Positions 34,954 to 43,133 of a stretch of DNA of 60,550 bases are shown piece after piece. Origin of the DNA: Bacteroidota bacterium (lineage in GTDB: Bacteria; Bacteroidota; Bacteroidia; Sphingobacteriales; Sphingobacteriaceae). Each line of letters opens with the position of its first letter. Within the stretch, counting starts at the first letter, position 1. A program made the translations under genes and the position numbers. The DNA lies in NCBI GenBank assembly GCA_013286565.1, contig JABDFM010000011.1:1-60550 (forward strand), read 5' to 3'. The notes under the pieces are model-generated. The model was given only the letters and a program-made list of their open reading frames with translations, did no database searches and had not been told where the DNA came from.

Positions 34954-35526
34954 ATGACACTACAAAAAATAAACACCCGCAACGCAGTACTCATCTTAAT
35001 GATAGTTGCTGCCGGCGCGTTTCGCCTTTTTGCTTATAATTATCCTTACGTTTTAAGCAATTTTAACCCGGTTGGGGCTATTGCTTTATTTGGTGGAGCG
35101 TATTTTACTGATAAATGGAAGGCCTACCTGGTGCCACTATTGGTTCTTTTTGTGAGCGACCTGTTTCTTAATCACCTTTACAGTGGGCATTGGGAAATTA
35201 TGGATAAAAGTTCGATCATGGTTTATGTATTTTTCCTGCTGATGGTTTTTATTGGCAGCCTGATCAAAAAGGCCAATGTATTGAATGTTTTTGCAGTTTC
35301 ATTACTGGGCGTTGTTTTACACTGGTTATTAACTGATATTCCTCTTTTTGGAACACTGTATCCGCATACATTTTCAGGTTATATGCAGTCATTGACCGCT
35401 GCGATACCGTTTGAAAAGAATATGCTTTTTGGTGATATCGTTTTCTGTGCGATATTATTCGGAGGTTTTGAACTGGCCAAAAGCAAGTACACCTTTTTAC
35501 GTACGAACAGGGAAGTGGCTGTTTAA
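34954..35526 (+). CDS. DUF6580 family putative transport protein
   Basis: The 190-residue protein has about five membrane helices with VLILMIVAAGAFRLF, FNPVGAIALFGGAYFTDKWKAYLVPLLVLFVSDLFL and GVVLHWLLTDIPLFGTLYPHTFSGYMQSLTAAIPF. The compact helix-bundle layout resembles the substrate-binding S components of ECF-type transporters. It starts 50 bp after btuB, within the riboswitch-controlled unit and before a terminator. It could help move B12 or a precursor across the inner membrane; this is inferred from position. Confidence 0.8.
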   Translation: MTLQKINTRNAVLILMIVAAGAFRLFAYNYPYVLSNFNPVGAIALFGGAYFTDKWKAYLVPLLVLFVSDLFLNHLYSGHWEIMDKSSIMVYVFFLLMVFIGSLIKKANVLNVFAVSLLGVVLHWLLTDIPLFGTLYPHTFSGYMQSLTAAIPFEKNMLFGDIVFCAILFGGFELAKSKYTFLRTNREVAV

Positions 35527-35546
35527 TCAGATAAATAAAGATTTGA

Positions 35547-35581
35547 AAAAGCGATCGGCCAATGGCAGGTCGCTTTTTTTG
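35547..35581 (+). terminator. Terminator of the btuB unit
   Basis: AAAAAGCGATC / GGTCGCTTTTTTTG follow the DUF6580 gene and separate it from the sirtuin gene. Confidence 0.85.
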
Positions 35582-35597
35582 TTGAATAGTAATCATA

Positions 35598-36281
35598 ATG
35601 AAACACATCGTAGTATTAACCGGTGCTGGCATAAGCGCTGAGAGCGGTTTAAAGACCTTCAGGGACAGCGATGGCCTTTGGGAAGGCTACAACATAGCCG
35701 ATGTAGCCACTCCCGAGGCGTGGGACTGGAACCCGGTGCTGGTACAGGAGTTTTACAATATGCGGCGGAAAGCGGTGTTGGAAGCCAAACCCAATGATGC
35801 GCATTATGCATTAGCCAAACTCGAAGAAAAATATAAGGTGACCATTATCACCCAAAACATTGATGACCTGCACGAAAGGGCGGGTTCAACTGATGTGATC
35901 CACCTGCATGGTATTATTACCCGGTCGCAAAGCAGTAAAAACCCAAACCTCACTTATCCAATTGATGGATGGGAGTTAAAGATGGGTGAGCTATGCGAGT
36001 TAGGATCGCAATTAAGGGCGCATGTAGTTTGGTTTGGCGAAGCTGTACCGATGATAGAAGAAGCGGCACGTATTTGTACCACTGCTGAGCTGTTTATTCT
36101 CGTAGGCTCGTCACTGGCTGTTTACCCGGCTGCTGGGTTGATCAACTATATAGGCCGCAGCGTACCTAAATACATCATAGACCCTAAAATTCCTTATCTG
36201 CCATCTGATAATTTCATTAAGATAGAAGAAAAGGCCACTGTAGGCATACCCTTATTAATTAATGAATTATTGAAGGATTGA
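35598..36281 (+). CDS. cobB: Class III (SIRT5-like) NAD-dependent deacylase lacking zinc cysteines
   Basis: The 227-residue protein has the sirtuin motifs GAGISAESGLKTFRD (9-23), TQNIDDLHERAG (85-96) and catalytic H104 in HLHG. Y53 and R56 (FYNMRR) are the desuccinylase signature of SIRT5 and CobB. The small domain, however, lacks the four zinc-binding cysteines; between residues 108 and 140 only C133 remains. It removes acyl groups from lysine using NAD. The name cobB is historical, and this one should not be assumed to be a B12 biosynthesis gene. Confidence 0.9.
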   Translation: MKHIVVLTGAGISAESGLKTFRDSDGLWEGYNIADVATPEAWDWNPVLVQEFYNMRRKAVLEAKPNDAHYALAKLEEKYKVTIITQNIDDLHERAGSTDVIHLHGIITRSQSSKNPNLTYPIDGWELKMGELCELGSQLRAHVVWFGEAVPMIEEAARICTTAELFILVGSSLAVYPAAGLINYIGRSVPKYIIDPKIPYLPSDNFIKIEEKATVGIPLLINELLKD

Positions 36282-36300
36282 TTTATTGAATACTATTATA

Positions 36301-36343
36301 ATAATCAAATGAATCTTTCAATTCGATAAATTATGGCTCAGAC
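36301..36343. repeat. Degenerate arm of the GTTCAGAC-ended repeat
   Basis: AATCTTTCAATTCGATAAATTATGGCTCAGAC resembles the right arm at 1-46 and 32613-32645. Simple AT-rich inverted units (AATCAATAATT and its complement) surround it between the sirtuin and PP-loop genes. Confidence 0.5.
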
Positions 36344-36386
36344 AAAAACAATCAATAATTCAGTAATTCACTAAATCAATAATTAA

Positions 36387-37100
36387 ATGAAATGCATATT
36401 TAACTGGAGCGGAGGTAAAGACAGCGCGCTGGCCCTGTACCACTGCCTGCAAAACCCCGACCTTGATATTAAATATTTGGTAACCACCATCAATGATGCG
36501 GTCGACCGTATATCCATGCATGGCGTACGTACCGAATTGCTGATCAAACAGGCTGAAAGCATAGGCATACCATTATACCAGGTACGTTTGCCCGAAATGC
36601 CGGGTATGGCCGAATATGACGCGATAATGCGCACTACTATGGAGCATTTTAGAGCAGAAGGGATTACTCATTCCATATTCGGTGACATCTTTCTGCAGGA
36701 TCTGAAAGATTACCGCGATGCGCGTTTGGCGGAGGCTGGGATGGCAGGTATTTATCCATTATGGAAAAGAGATACCAATGAATTGATCAACGAATTCCTG
36801 GAACTGGGATTCGGGACGGTGATCGCTTGTACGCAAGAACGATTAGAGCGTATAGTAGGGAAGGAGATCACTGAGGAACTGATCATGGCTTTACCGGAAG
36901 ATGTGGATGTATGCGGAGAGAACGGCGAGTTCCATACCTTCGCTTTTAAGGGGCCAATTTTTAAAGAGGAGATAGCTTACAAAACGGGAGAGAAGGTGTT
37001 TAAAGAATATAACGCGCCGAAAGATTTGAATGATACTTGTTTCTCATCAGCTCCCGAAAAGAGGGCGGGGTTTTGGTATTGCGATTTACTGGCCAAATAG
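36387..37100 (+). CDS. Dph6-like PP-loop ATPase (diphthine-ammonia-ligase type)
   Basis: The 237-residue protein starts MKCIFNWSGGKDSALALYHCL, the PP-loop (SGGKDS) of adenylating ligases. It has the family's GHEGEFHTF-like region as GENGEFHTFAFKGPIF and a YPLWKRDTNELINEFL segment. Eukaryotic and archaeal Dph6 amidates diphthine on elongation factor 2. Bacteria lack diphthamide, so a different substrate is expected. A short intergenic gap follows the sirtuin gene. Whether it is tied to the B12 genes is unclear. Confidence 0.85.
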   Translation: MKCIFNWSGGKDSALALYHCLQNPDLDIKYLVTTINDAVDRISMHGVRTELLIKQAESIGIPLYQVRLPEMPGMAEYDAIMRTTMEHFRAEGITHSIFGDIFLQDLKDYRDARLAEAGMAGIYPLWKRDTNELINEFLELGFGTVIACTQERLERIVGKEITEELIMALPEDVDVCGENGEFHTFAFKGPIFKEEIAYKTGEKVFKEYNAPKDLNDTCFSSAPEKRAGFWYCDLLAK

Positions 37101-37338
37101 CCTAAATCGGGTCTTTTTAGGCGAAATTTACAGGCCAAATATAATTTTGTTCAAGCATTTTATAATTTATAAATAATTATATATCAATAAATTAACTTAA
37201 TTGTATTAAACTAATAATTTAATATAAATTCAATTTGAGTTCATGTGTTATAGCTAATTAGCGCCAAATAAAATTTGGCTGTGTGATTTAATTAAATGTA
37301 ATGATCTGCAATACAGTTATTTATATAGATCAACTTTA
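37101..37338. other. AT-rich intergenic stretch
   Basis: The 238 bp between the PP-loop gene and a convergent small gene are very AT-rich, with repeated TAATTTAAT/TTAATTAA-type tracts. I see no coding frame, hairpin or clear promoter. Confidence 0.5.
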
Positions 37339-37587
37339 TTAATAGTTGTATCGATAATAGGCATCCATATAATCTTTGCGCATTTCCTTAAAACGAGCCG
37401 AAACGGTTTTTAAAAACGCTTCATCAAGCACTTCAAATACGCTGTTCACGCCATCGGTCAGATCCATTTCCGATAGCTTGTAACTCTGTTCCAAAGTATC
37501 CTGCTCGATCTTGACGATGTATTTCTGGTTCATGTTCAGGATCGATATTTTAAAATCGGGGTGTGGTAGTTCGGCAATAATTCTCAT
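37339..37587 (-). CDS. Conserved small protein of unknown function
   Basis: The 82-residue protein (MRIIAELPHPDFKISILNMNQKYIVKIEQDTLEQSYKLSEMDLTDGVNSVFEVLDEAFLKTVSARFKEMRKDYMDAYYRYNY) alternates beta strands with a long C-terminal helix. The codon use and amino-acid make-up are those of a real gene, and the Tyr-rich end is distinctive. I recognise it as a Bacteroidota small-protein type but know no function for it. Confidence 0.75.
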   Translation of the reverse strand: MRIIAELPHPDFKISILNMNQKYIVKIEQDTLEQSYKLSEMDLTDGVNSVFEVLDEAFLKTVSARFKEMRKDYMDAYYRYNY

Positions 37588-37602
37588 TTTACTTTATTTT
37601 TT

Positions 37603-37640
37603 AAGTCCTCTCCTCCGGAGAGGGTTTGGGTGAGGTTTGA
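37603..37640. repeat. Short dispersed repeat CTCTCCTCCGGAGAGG
   Basis: CCTCTCCTCCGGAGAGG is a palindrome followed by GTTTGGGTGAGG, a spacer element that recurs in many Bacteroidota genomes from general knowledge. It sits just upstream of the small - strand gene. Confidence 0.6.
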
Positions 37641-37704
37641 TCATCAGGACGAAATAAAAGATTAAATATGAGATTTAAGTTATTTTATTTCAAAGCCTCC
37701 TGAT

Positions 37705-37712
37705 TACCTTTG
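37705..37712 (+). promoter_or_regulatory. -7 box TACCTTTG next to the GAF gene start
   Basis: TACCTTTG is an exact TAnnTTTG match that ends five bases before the ATG at 37717. If active, the transcript would have almost no 5' leader. Confidence 0.55.
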
Positions 37713-37716
37713 TTAT

Positions 37717-38193
37717 ATGGCCGAAGATCTGACAATCATCCACTCAACCAATAAACAGGAGCAATACCAGTCACTCATACCCCAAATAGATGCTTTGCTT
37801 CACGGTGAAACCGATCTGGTTGCAAACCTTGCAAATGTGGCTGCGGCGCTTAAAGAGCAATTCAAATGGTTTTGGGTAGGCTTTTACCTGGTAAAGAATA
37901 ATGAATTAGTTTTGGGTCCATTCCAGGGCCCTGTTGCATGCACACGTATAGCTAAAGGAAAGGGCGTTTGCGGTGTAGCCTGGGAACAGGCAAAAACATT
38001 GATCGTCCCTGATGTGGATGCTTTTCCGGGTCATATTGCGTGCAGTTCAGCTTCGCGCTCAGAAATAGTTATCCCGATTTTCAAAAAGGACGAAGTAGTC
38101 GGCGTGCTTGATGTGGATAGCGAGGAACTGAATCAGTTTGATGAAACCGATGCTAAGTATTTGGAGCAGATCATTAAACTATTGAAGTTTTAA
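37717..38193 (+). CDS. msrC: Free methionine-(R)-sulfoxide reductase (GAF domain)
   Basis: The 158-residue single-GAF protein has the three cysteines of the fRMsr family in place: C75 (VACTRIAKG), C85 (GVCGVAWE) and C109 (HIACSSASRSEIV). The enzyme repairs free methionine-R-sulfoxide in the cytoplasm with thioredoxin. A -7 box lies almost on the ATG. Its stop shares one base with the next start, so it heads a run of tightly packed repair and metabolism genes. Confidence 0.92.
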   Translation: MAEDLTIIHSTNKQEQYQSLIPQIDALLHGETDLVANLANVAAALKEQFKWFWVGFYLVKNNELVLGPFQGPVACTRIAKGKGVCGVAWEQAKTLIVPDVDAFPGHIACSSASRSEIVIPIFKKDEVVGVLDVDSEELNQFDETDAKYLEQIIKLLKF

Positions 38194-38834
38194 TGAGCAA
38201 AATATTCTTAATACCCGGCTTAGGTGCCGATCACAGGATATATCAACACATTGACCTGCAAGGTCATGACGTAGTAAATGTTGAATGGATCGAACCAGAA
38301 GGCACTGATACCTTAGCTTCTTATGCTCAAAAGCTTATTGAACATTATCAAATACCCCCACAATCTATTGTTATCGGCAACTCGTTAGGTGGGATGATAG
38401 GTATTGAAATAGCTAAAAAGATCGAACTGGATAAAGTTATCCTTATTTCAAGCATTAAAACTGCAGATGAAGCTCCCCGGTATTTCAGCTTTTTCAGACT
38501 TTCAAAACTGCATCATCTTATACCTCAAAAAAAGCTAACTTCTCTCGAATTTCTGATCGAATACGCATTTGGCAGCATGTCAGAAGAAGATCAGCAACTA
38601 TTTAAAAGTATGCTGAGAAACACATCGCCCATATTTATGCAATGGGCACTTGATGCTATATTGCAATGGGATAATCATATTGTCCCAAAAAACGTTTATC
38701 ATACCATCGGAGATAAAGATCGTGTGTTTCCTTATCGAAGAATAAAAGACGCTATGATTGTTAAAGGCGGTACGCATATCATGATATTTGATAAAGCAAA
38801 AGAGATCAATACCTGGCTAAAAAACATTTTATAA
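38193..38834 (+). CDS. Alpha/beta hydrolase
   Basis: The 213-residue protein has the nucleophile elbow GNSLGG with S64, an opening GLGADHRIY, and the catalytic His in GGTHIMI near residue 196. The substrate cannot be told from sequence. It overlaps the msrC-type gene by one base (TAATG) and is followed at one base by the glycosylase gene, so all three are coupled. Confidence 0.85.
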   Translation: MSKIFLIPGLGADHRIYQHIDLQGHDVVNVEWIEPEGTDTLASYAQKLIEHYQIPPQSIVIGNSLGGMIGIEIAKKIELDKVILISSIKTADEAPRYFSFFRLSKLHHLIPQKKLTSLEFLIEYAFGSMSEEDQQLFKSMLRNTSPIFMQWALDAILQWDNHIVPKNVYHTIGDKDRVFPYRRIKDAMIVKGGTHIMIFDKAKEINTWLKNIL

Positions 38835-38835
38835 A

Positions 38836-39438
38836 TTGAAGCTCCCTCACTCATTTTATCTCGGTTCTGACGTTGTAGCTATCAGCAAAAGTCTGATAGG
38901 TAAGTATTTATTTACTTGTATTAATGGTTTACTTACTGGTGGATATATTGTTGAATCAGAAGCATATAATGGCATAATAGATAAGGCATCACATGCTTAT
39001 GGCAATCGTAAAACTCCACGAACACAAACCATGTTTGAAGAAGGCGGAATTGCTTATATCTACTTATGTTACGGCATTCACGAAATGCTGAATGTGGTTA
39101 CTTCTGTAGAGGGCCAGCCGCACGCCATTCTAATACGTGCCATTGAGCCGACAACGGGGATTGATATTATGCAAGCGCGCCGCAATATGCCGGTGGTTAA
39201 ACCAAATATAACTTCGGGCCCTGGTTCGGTTGCCAAAGCATTGGGAATAGACCGTAAACTAAATGGCATCAGTCTGCAAAGCGATACCTTATGGATAGAG
39301 GACAGGGGGCTGAGTTTCAATGATGAGGAGATAGCCGCCGTTCCGCGTGTAGGAGTGGCTTATGCCGGGCAGGATGCCTTATTGCCCTACCGTTTTTATG
39401 TTAAAGGGAATAAATACGTGAGCAAGCCCAATAAATAA
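38836..39438 (+). CDS. DNA-3-methyladenine glycosylase (Mpg/AAG type)
   Basis: The 200-residue protein matches the alkyladenine glycosylase fold: LGSDVVAISKSLIGKYLFT, IVESEAYNGIIDKASHAYGNRKTPRTQTMFEEGGIAYIYLCYGIHEMLNVVT and GPGSVAKALGID. It excises alkylated and deaminated purines. The start is TTG at 38836 (MKLPHSF), one base after the preceding stop; no ATG exists before the first conserved strand. Confidence 0.92.
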   Translation: MKLPHSFYLGSDVVAISKSLIGKYLFTCINGLLTGGYIVESEAYNGIIDKASHAYGNRKTPRTQTMFEEGGIAYIYLCYGIHEMLNVVTSVEGQPHAILIRAIEPTTGIDIMQARRNMPVVKPNITSGPGSVAKALGIDRKLNGISLQSDTLWIEDRGLSFNDEEIAAVPRVGVAYAGQDALLPYRFYVKGNKYVSKPNK

Positions 39439-39444
39439 TTCCTC

Positions 39445-39464
39445 AGACGCAAGGTATTGCGTCT
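39445..39464. repeat. Hairpin AGACGCAA...TTGCGTCT
   Basis: An 8-bp perfect inverted repeat with a GGTA loop follows the glycosylase stop and is succeeded by CTACTTTTTG. It may act as a weak terminator, or be one of the GACGCAA-type repeats common in this group. Confidence 0.6.
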
Positions 39465-39486
39465 CTACTTTTTGTAATATTGACAG

Positions 39487-40761
39487 ATGATTTACCAGGA
39501 TACACCAGAATTTGCCGATAGCCTTGATGCGCAGGATGAGTTAAAAGCTTTTCGAGCTGAGTTTTTGATACCCCAGCATGAAGGCAGGGATGCGATCTAT
39601 CTTTGCGGTAACTCTTTGGGGCTTCAACCCAAATCGGCGGTGAAATATATAGCCTCGCAATTAACCAGTTGGAAAGAACTGGCGGTTGAAGGCTGGTTCC
39701 ATGGAGATGATCCCTGGCTGCAATTTCATCATCAGCTTAAGCAGCCATTATCAAACCTTGGCGGTGCCAAAATTGAGGAAATTACGGTAATGAATTCACT
39801 TACAGTAAACCTTCATTTATTACTCGTAAGTTTCTATAAGCCAACAACTAAAAAATATAAAATACTGATGGAAGGCGGTGCTTTTCCATCAGATCAATAT
39901 GCGATTGAAAGCCAGGTAAACTTCCATGGATTTGACCCTAAAAATGCGGTTATTGAACTATTTCCACGGGAAGGTGAGCTTACTTTAAGAACAGAAGATA
40001 TCATTTCGGCGATTGAACAAAATGCAGATGAGTTGGCCCTGGTGCTTTTCAGTGGGGTCAATTATTATACAGGGCAGTTTTTCGATATTGAAGCAATTAC
40101 TGAAGCTGCTCATGAAGCGAATGTTTATGCGGGCTTCGATTTGGCGCACGCAGCTGGTAATGTACCTTTGGAGTTACATAATTGGAAAGTTGATTTTGCC
40201 TGTTGGTGCTCTTACAAATATATGAATTCGGGACCAGGTGGTATCAGCGGGATATTTGTTCATGAAAAGCATTTTGATAATAAGGAATTGAAACGTTTTG
40301 CTGGTTGGTGGGGCTACAGACCCGATAAGCGTTTTTTAATGGCGCCGGGATTTGATCCCGCAAAAGGAGCGGAGGGCTGGCAGGTGAGCACAAGTCCTAT
40401 ATTGCTGATGGCTGTTCACAAGGCAGCTTTGGATATTTTTCAGAAGGCTGGTGGTCTGGGTAAGCTTCGCGCTAAAAGTCTTTTTTTGACCGGTTATCTT
40501 GAATATTTAATAAAGGAGATCAACCGAAAACAAGGTGAAGAATTATTTACCATTATAACACCTTCAGACCTCAATGCACGCGGTTGTCAGTTATCGATCG
40601 TTTGTAAACGCGATGGCAAAGCGATCTTTAATTACCTCGCACAACATGGCGTAATCGGCGACTGGCGCGAACCGGATGTGATCAGGCTGAGCCCCGTGCC
40701 TCTTTATAACTCATTTAAGGACGTATATGAGGCCGCGAAGCATTTGGCTGGCGCGATATAG
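39487..40761 (+). CDS. kynU: Kynureninase
   Basis: The 424-residue PLP enzyme has YLCGNSLGLQPKSA near the start, EEITVMNSLTVNLHLLLVSFYKPT, and the PLP lysine K244 in CWCSYKYMNSGPGGISGIFVHEK. It cleaves kynurenine or 3-hydroxykynurenine to (hydroxy)anthranilate and alanine in tryptophan breakdown. No other kynurenine-pathway gene is adjacent. The next gene follows after six bases. Confidence 0.96.
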   Translation: MIYQDTPEFADSLDAQDELKAFRAEFLIPQHEGRDAIYLCGNSLGLQPKSAVKYIASQLTSWKELAVEGWFHGDDPWLQFHHQLKQPLSNLGGAKIEEITVMNSLTVNLHLLLVSFYKPTTKKYKILMEGGAFPSDQYAIESQVNFHGFDPKNAVIELFPREGELTLRTEDIISAIEQNADELALVLFSGVNYYTGQFFDIEAITEAAHEANVYAGFDLAHAAGNVPLELHNWKVDFACWCSYKYMNSGPGGISGIFVHEKHFDNKELKRFAGWWGYRPDKRFLMAPGFDPAKGAEGWQVSTSPILLMAVHKAALDIFQKAGGLGKLRAKSLFLTGYLEYLIKEINRKQGEELFTIITPSDLNARGCQLSIVCKRDGKAIFNYLAQHGVIGDWREPDVIRLSPVPLYNSFKDVYEAAKHLAGAI

Positions 40762-40766
40762 TTTTT

Positions 40767-41669
40767 ATGCTGAAGATAGCTTACGATCCAGTTTATGCGC
40801 ATCCTTTGCCCGAAGGCCATCGTTTTCCCATGCTCAAATATGAGCTGATACCTGCTCAATTAATTCATGAAGGTATAATCACTGCAGATAACCTGTTTTC
40901 GCCCGAACTATTAGAAGAAGAAATAATCCTGTGGACTCATGATGAAACCTACTGGCATCAATTACGCGATCTGATATTACCACCCAAAGAACAACGCCGC
41001 ACAGGATTCCCCTTATCTGCGCAATTAGTGGAGCGCGAGATATGTATCGCGAAAGGCACAATCGATGGCTGTCATTTTGCTTTTGATAATGGCATTGCCT
41101 TTAATGTAGCCGGTGGTACGCACCATGCAGGCACCAACTGGGGCGAAGGGTTTTGTTTATTGAATGATCAAGCCATAGCAGCTAATTATCTGCTAAATAA
41201 GAAATTAGCAAACTCTATCTTAATTATAGATTTAGATGTGCACCAGGGCAATGGCACCGCACAGATATTTGAAAATGAACCCAGGGTGTTTACCTTTTCC
41301 ATGCATGGGGCCAATAATTTTCCTTATCGTAAGGAAAGCTCTGATCTTGATATTCCATTACCAGACGGCACGGGTGATAATGAATACATGAATATATTAA
41401 AGCGGGCCTTACCACAATTGATCGATCAGCAAAAAACTGATTTTGTGTTCTACATGGCAGGAGTTGATGTGCTCGCGACGGATAAGTTAGGAAAACTATC
41501 CCTGAGCAAAGAAGGCTGCAAAGAACGTGACAGGTTTGTATTAGAGCAATGTATCAAAAACCAGATCCCGGTGCAAGTAAGCATGGGGGGAGGGTATTCG
41601 ACCGATATCAAAGACATTGTCGAGGCGCATTGCAATACCTTCCGACTGGCGCACGACCTGTACTTTTAG
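40767..41669 (+). CDS. Histone deacetylase-family (AcuC/HDAC-like) zinc hydrolase
   Basis: The 300-residue protein has GGTHHAG and DLDVHQGNGTAQIF, which supply the zinc ligands and catalytic histidines of the arginase/deacetylase fold, and MAGVDVLATDKLGKLSLS later. In bacteria such enzymes deacetylate proteins, polyamines or acetoin-related targets. It follows kynU after six bases, and its stop codon overlaps the convergent MATE gene's stop. The substrate is unknown. Confidence 0.92.
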   Translation: MLKIAYDPVYAHPLPEGHRFPMLKYELIPAQLIHEGIITADNLFSPELLEEEIILWTHDETYWHQLRDLILPPKEQRRTGFPLSAQLVEREICIAKGTIDGCHFAFDNGIAFNVAGGTHHAGTNWGEGFCLLNDQAIAANYLLNKKLANSILIIDLDVHQGNGTAQIFENEPRVFTFSMHGANNFPYRKESSDLDIPLPDGTGDNEYMNILKRALPQLIDQQKTDFVFYMAGVDVLATDKLGKLSLSKEGCKERDRFVLEQCIKNQIPVQVSMGGGYSTDIKDIVEAHCNTFRLAHDLYF

Positions 41670-43045
41670 TCTTGCGCAATAATTACAGGTGTTTTATACT
41701 GATGCTTACGGCTGATGAACTGGAAACGGATAAATAGCAGGAGAGAGGCTACAAGCAATCCCAATACCAAGCCATACCAAACACCTTCCACCCCCATATT
41801 AAAACGGATGCCTAAAAAATAACCGACCGGCAAACCAACGATCCAATAGGCGATAAAAGTGATCAGTGTGGGAACATTCACATCGCCCATTCCCCGCAGC
41901 ACACCGAGGCCAACTACCTGTGTTCCATCAAACAGCTGGAAGAATGCAGCTATGATAAGTAACTGTGCTGCAATGATTATCACACGATTGTCTGAAGTAT
42001 ATATCCACGGTAGTAAATGATTACCTAAAGTAAATATGATGGCCGTAATCGCCATAAAAACTATAACAATGTGATAGTTTGATATGGCCGACAACCGTAA
42101 CTCCTGGTGCCGCTTAGCCCCGAAAAAATTACCGGATTTTATAGCCGCCGCTGCTGATACCCCGCTTGCAGCCATATAGGTTAACGCGGCCAGGCTTATG
42201 GCTACCTGGTGGGCTGCCTGTGCAATAGGGCTTATAGTGCCGATCAATATAGCGGCACCACTAAACGCGCTTATCTCAAAAGTATATTGCATTGCCACCG
42301 GTGCACCGATCTTCAATATTTTCAGGCTACGTACTTTGTCGATATTTCTGACCGCAAAATTGCGGAGGTAAGTACGGAAATATTTTGATCTGAAAACGTA
42401 CAGGCTCATCACAATAGCCATCGTACAGCGGTCTATCAGGGTACTGTATCCAACACCTTTGATACCCATTGGGCTGATACCAAATAATCCTTTAACAAAC
42501 GTTATCCCCAGGCACACATTCAATACATTACCCCAAATGGATATCAGCATGGCCTGTTTGGTAAAGCCTAATCCCTCTGCAAATTGTTTGAAGGTGTTAA
42601 ATATTAGTAGGGGGATAAGCGACATACCCATCAGGAACAAATAAGGTTTGGCCTGTCCGACTACTTCTGCTGACTGATCCAAATGCCCAATCAGCTGCAT
42701 CGCCCCAAAACTTACCAGTACAAATAAAACCACGCCTGTAATGGAGTTGATCAGTAAACTATTAGAAAGTAATTGTCCACATTCATCATGCTCATTACGG
42801 CCATTGTGTTGCGCTATCAAGGGAGTGATGCCATAAGAGATACCTAAGCCAATTACCAAAGCAATTACAAAAATGCTGTTGACGAGTGCCACTGCGGCCA
42901 GGGATATGGTACCTGCAAAGTGCCCTACGATAATACTATCGGCAGTTTGTACCAACGTGTGGCCCAATTGAGATATCACAACCGGTATTGCAAGCCACAG
43001 GCTATCCTTATAATAGGGACGGTATTTTTGATAAAGGGCTTTCAT
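41666..43045 (-). CDS. MATE family multidrug/Na+ antiporter
   Basis: The 459-residue protein has 12 predicted membrane helices, with VVISQLGHTLVQTADSIIVGHFAGTISLAAVALVNSI at the start and the repeated second half beginning near FEISAFSGAAILIG. MATE pumps export cationic drugs or metabolites using Na+ or H+. The 3' end overlaps the HDAC-like gene by four bases, tail to tail. Confidence 0.93.
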   Translation of the reverse strand: MKALYQKYRPYYKDSLWLAIPVVISQLGHTLVQTADSIIVGHFAGTISLAAVALVNSIFVIALVIGLGISYGITPLIAQHNGRNEHDECGQLLSNSLLINSITGVVLFVLVSFGAMQLIGHLDQSAEVVGQAKPYLFLMGMSLIPLLIFNTFKQFAEGLGFTKQAMLISIWGNVLNVCLGITFVKGLFGISPMGIKGVGYSTLIDRCTMAIVMSLYVFRSKYFRTYLRNFAVRNIDKVRSLKILKIGAPVAMQYTFEISAFSGAAILIGTISPIAQAAHQVAISLAALTYMAASGVSAAAAIKSGNFFGAKRHQELRLSAISNYHIVIVFMAITAIIFTLGNHLLPWIYTSDNRVIIIAAQLLIIAAFFQLFDGTQVVGLGVLRGMGDVNVPTLITFIAYWIVGLPVGYFLGIRFNMGVEGVWYGLVLGLLVASLLLFIRFQFISRKHQYKTPVIIAQD

Positions 43046-43049
43046 TTTT

Positions 43050-43131
43050 GAGTCCTAAGTCTTGAGTTCTGAGTTTTAAGTCTAATTTCGTCTTGTTGCC
43101 TTACTTATGACTTTGAACTTTCGACTTGCTT
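43050..43131. repeat. AAGTC/GACTT periodic intergenic repeat
   Basis: The left part runs AGTCCTAAGTCTTGAGTTCTGAG in roughly seven-base steps, and the right part, TATGACTTTGAACTTTCGACTT, is of the reverse-complement type, so the whole is a loose inverted repeat. It separates the MATE gene from the AlbA_2 gene. Confidence 0.5.
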
Positions 43132-43133
43132 AA

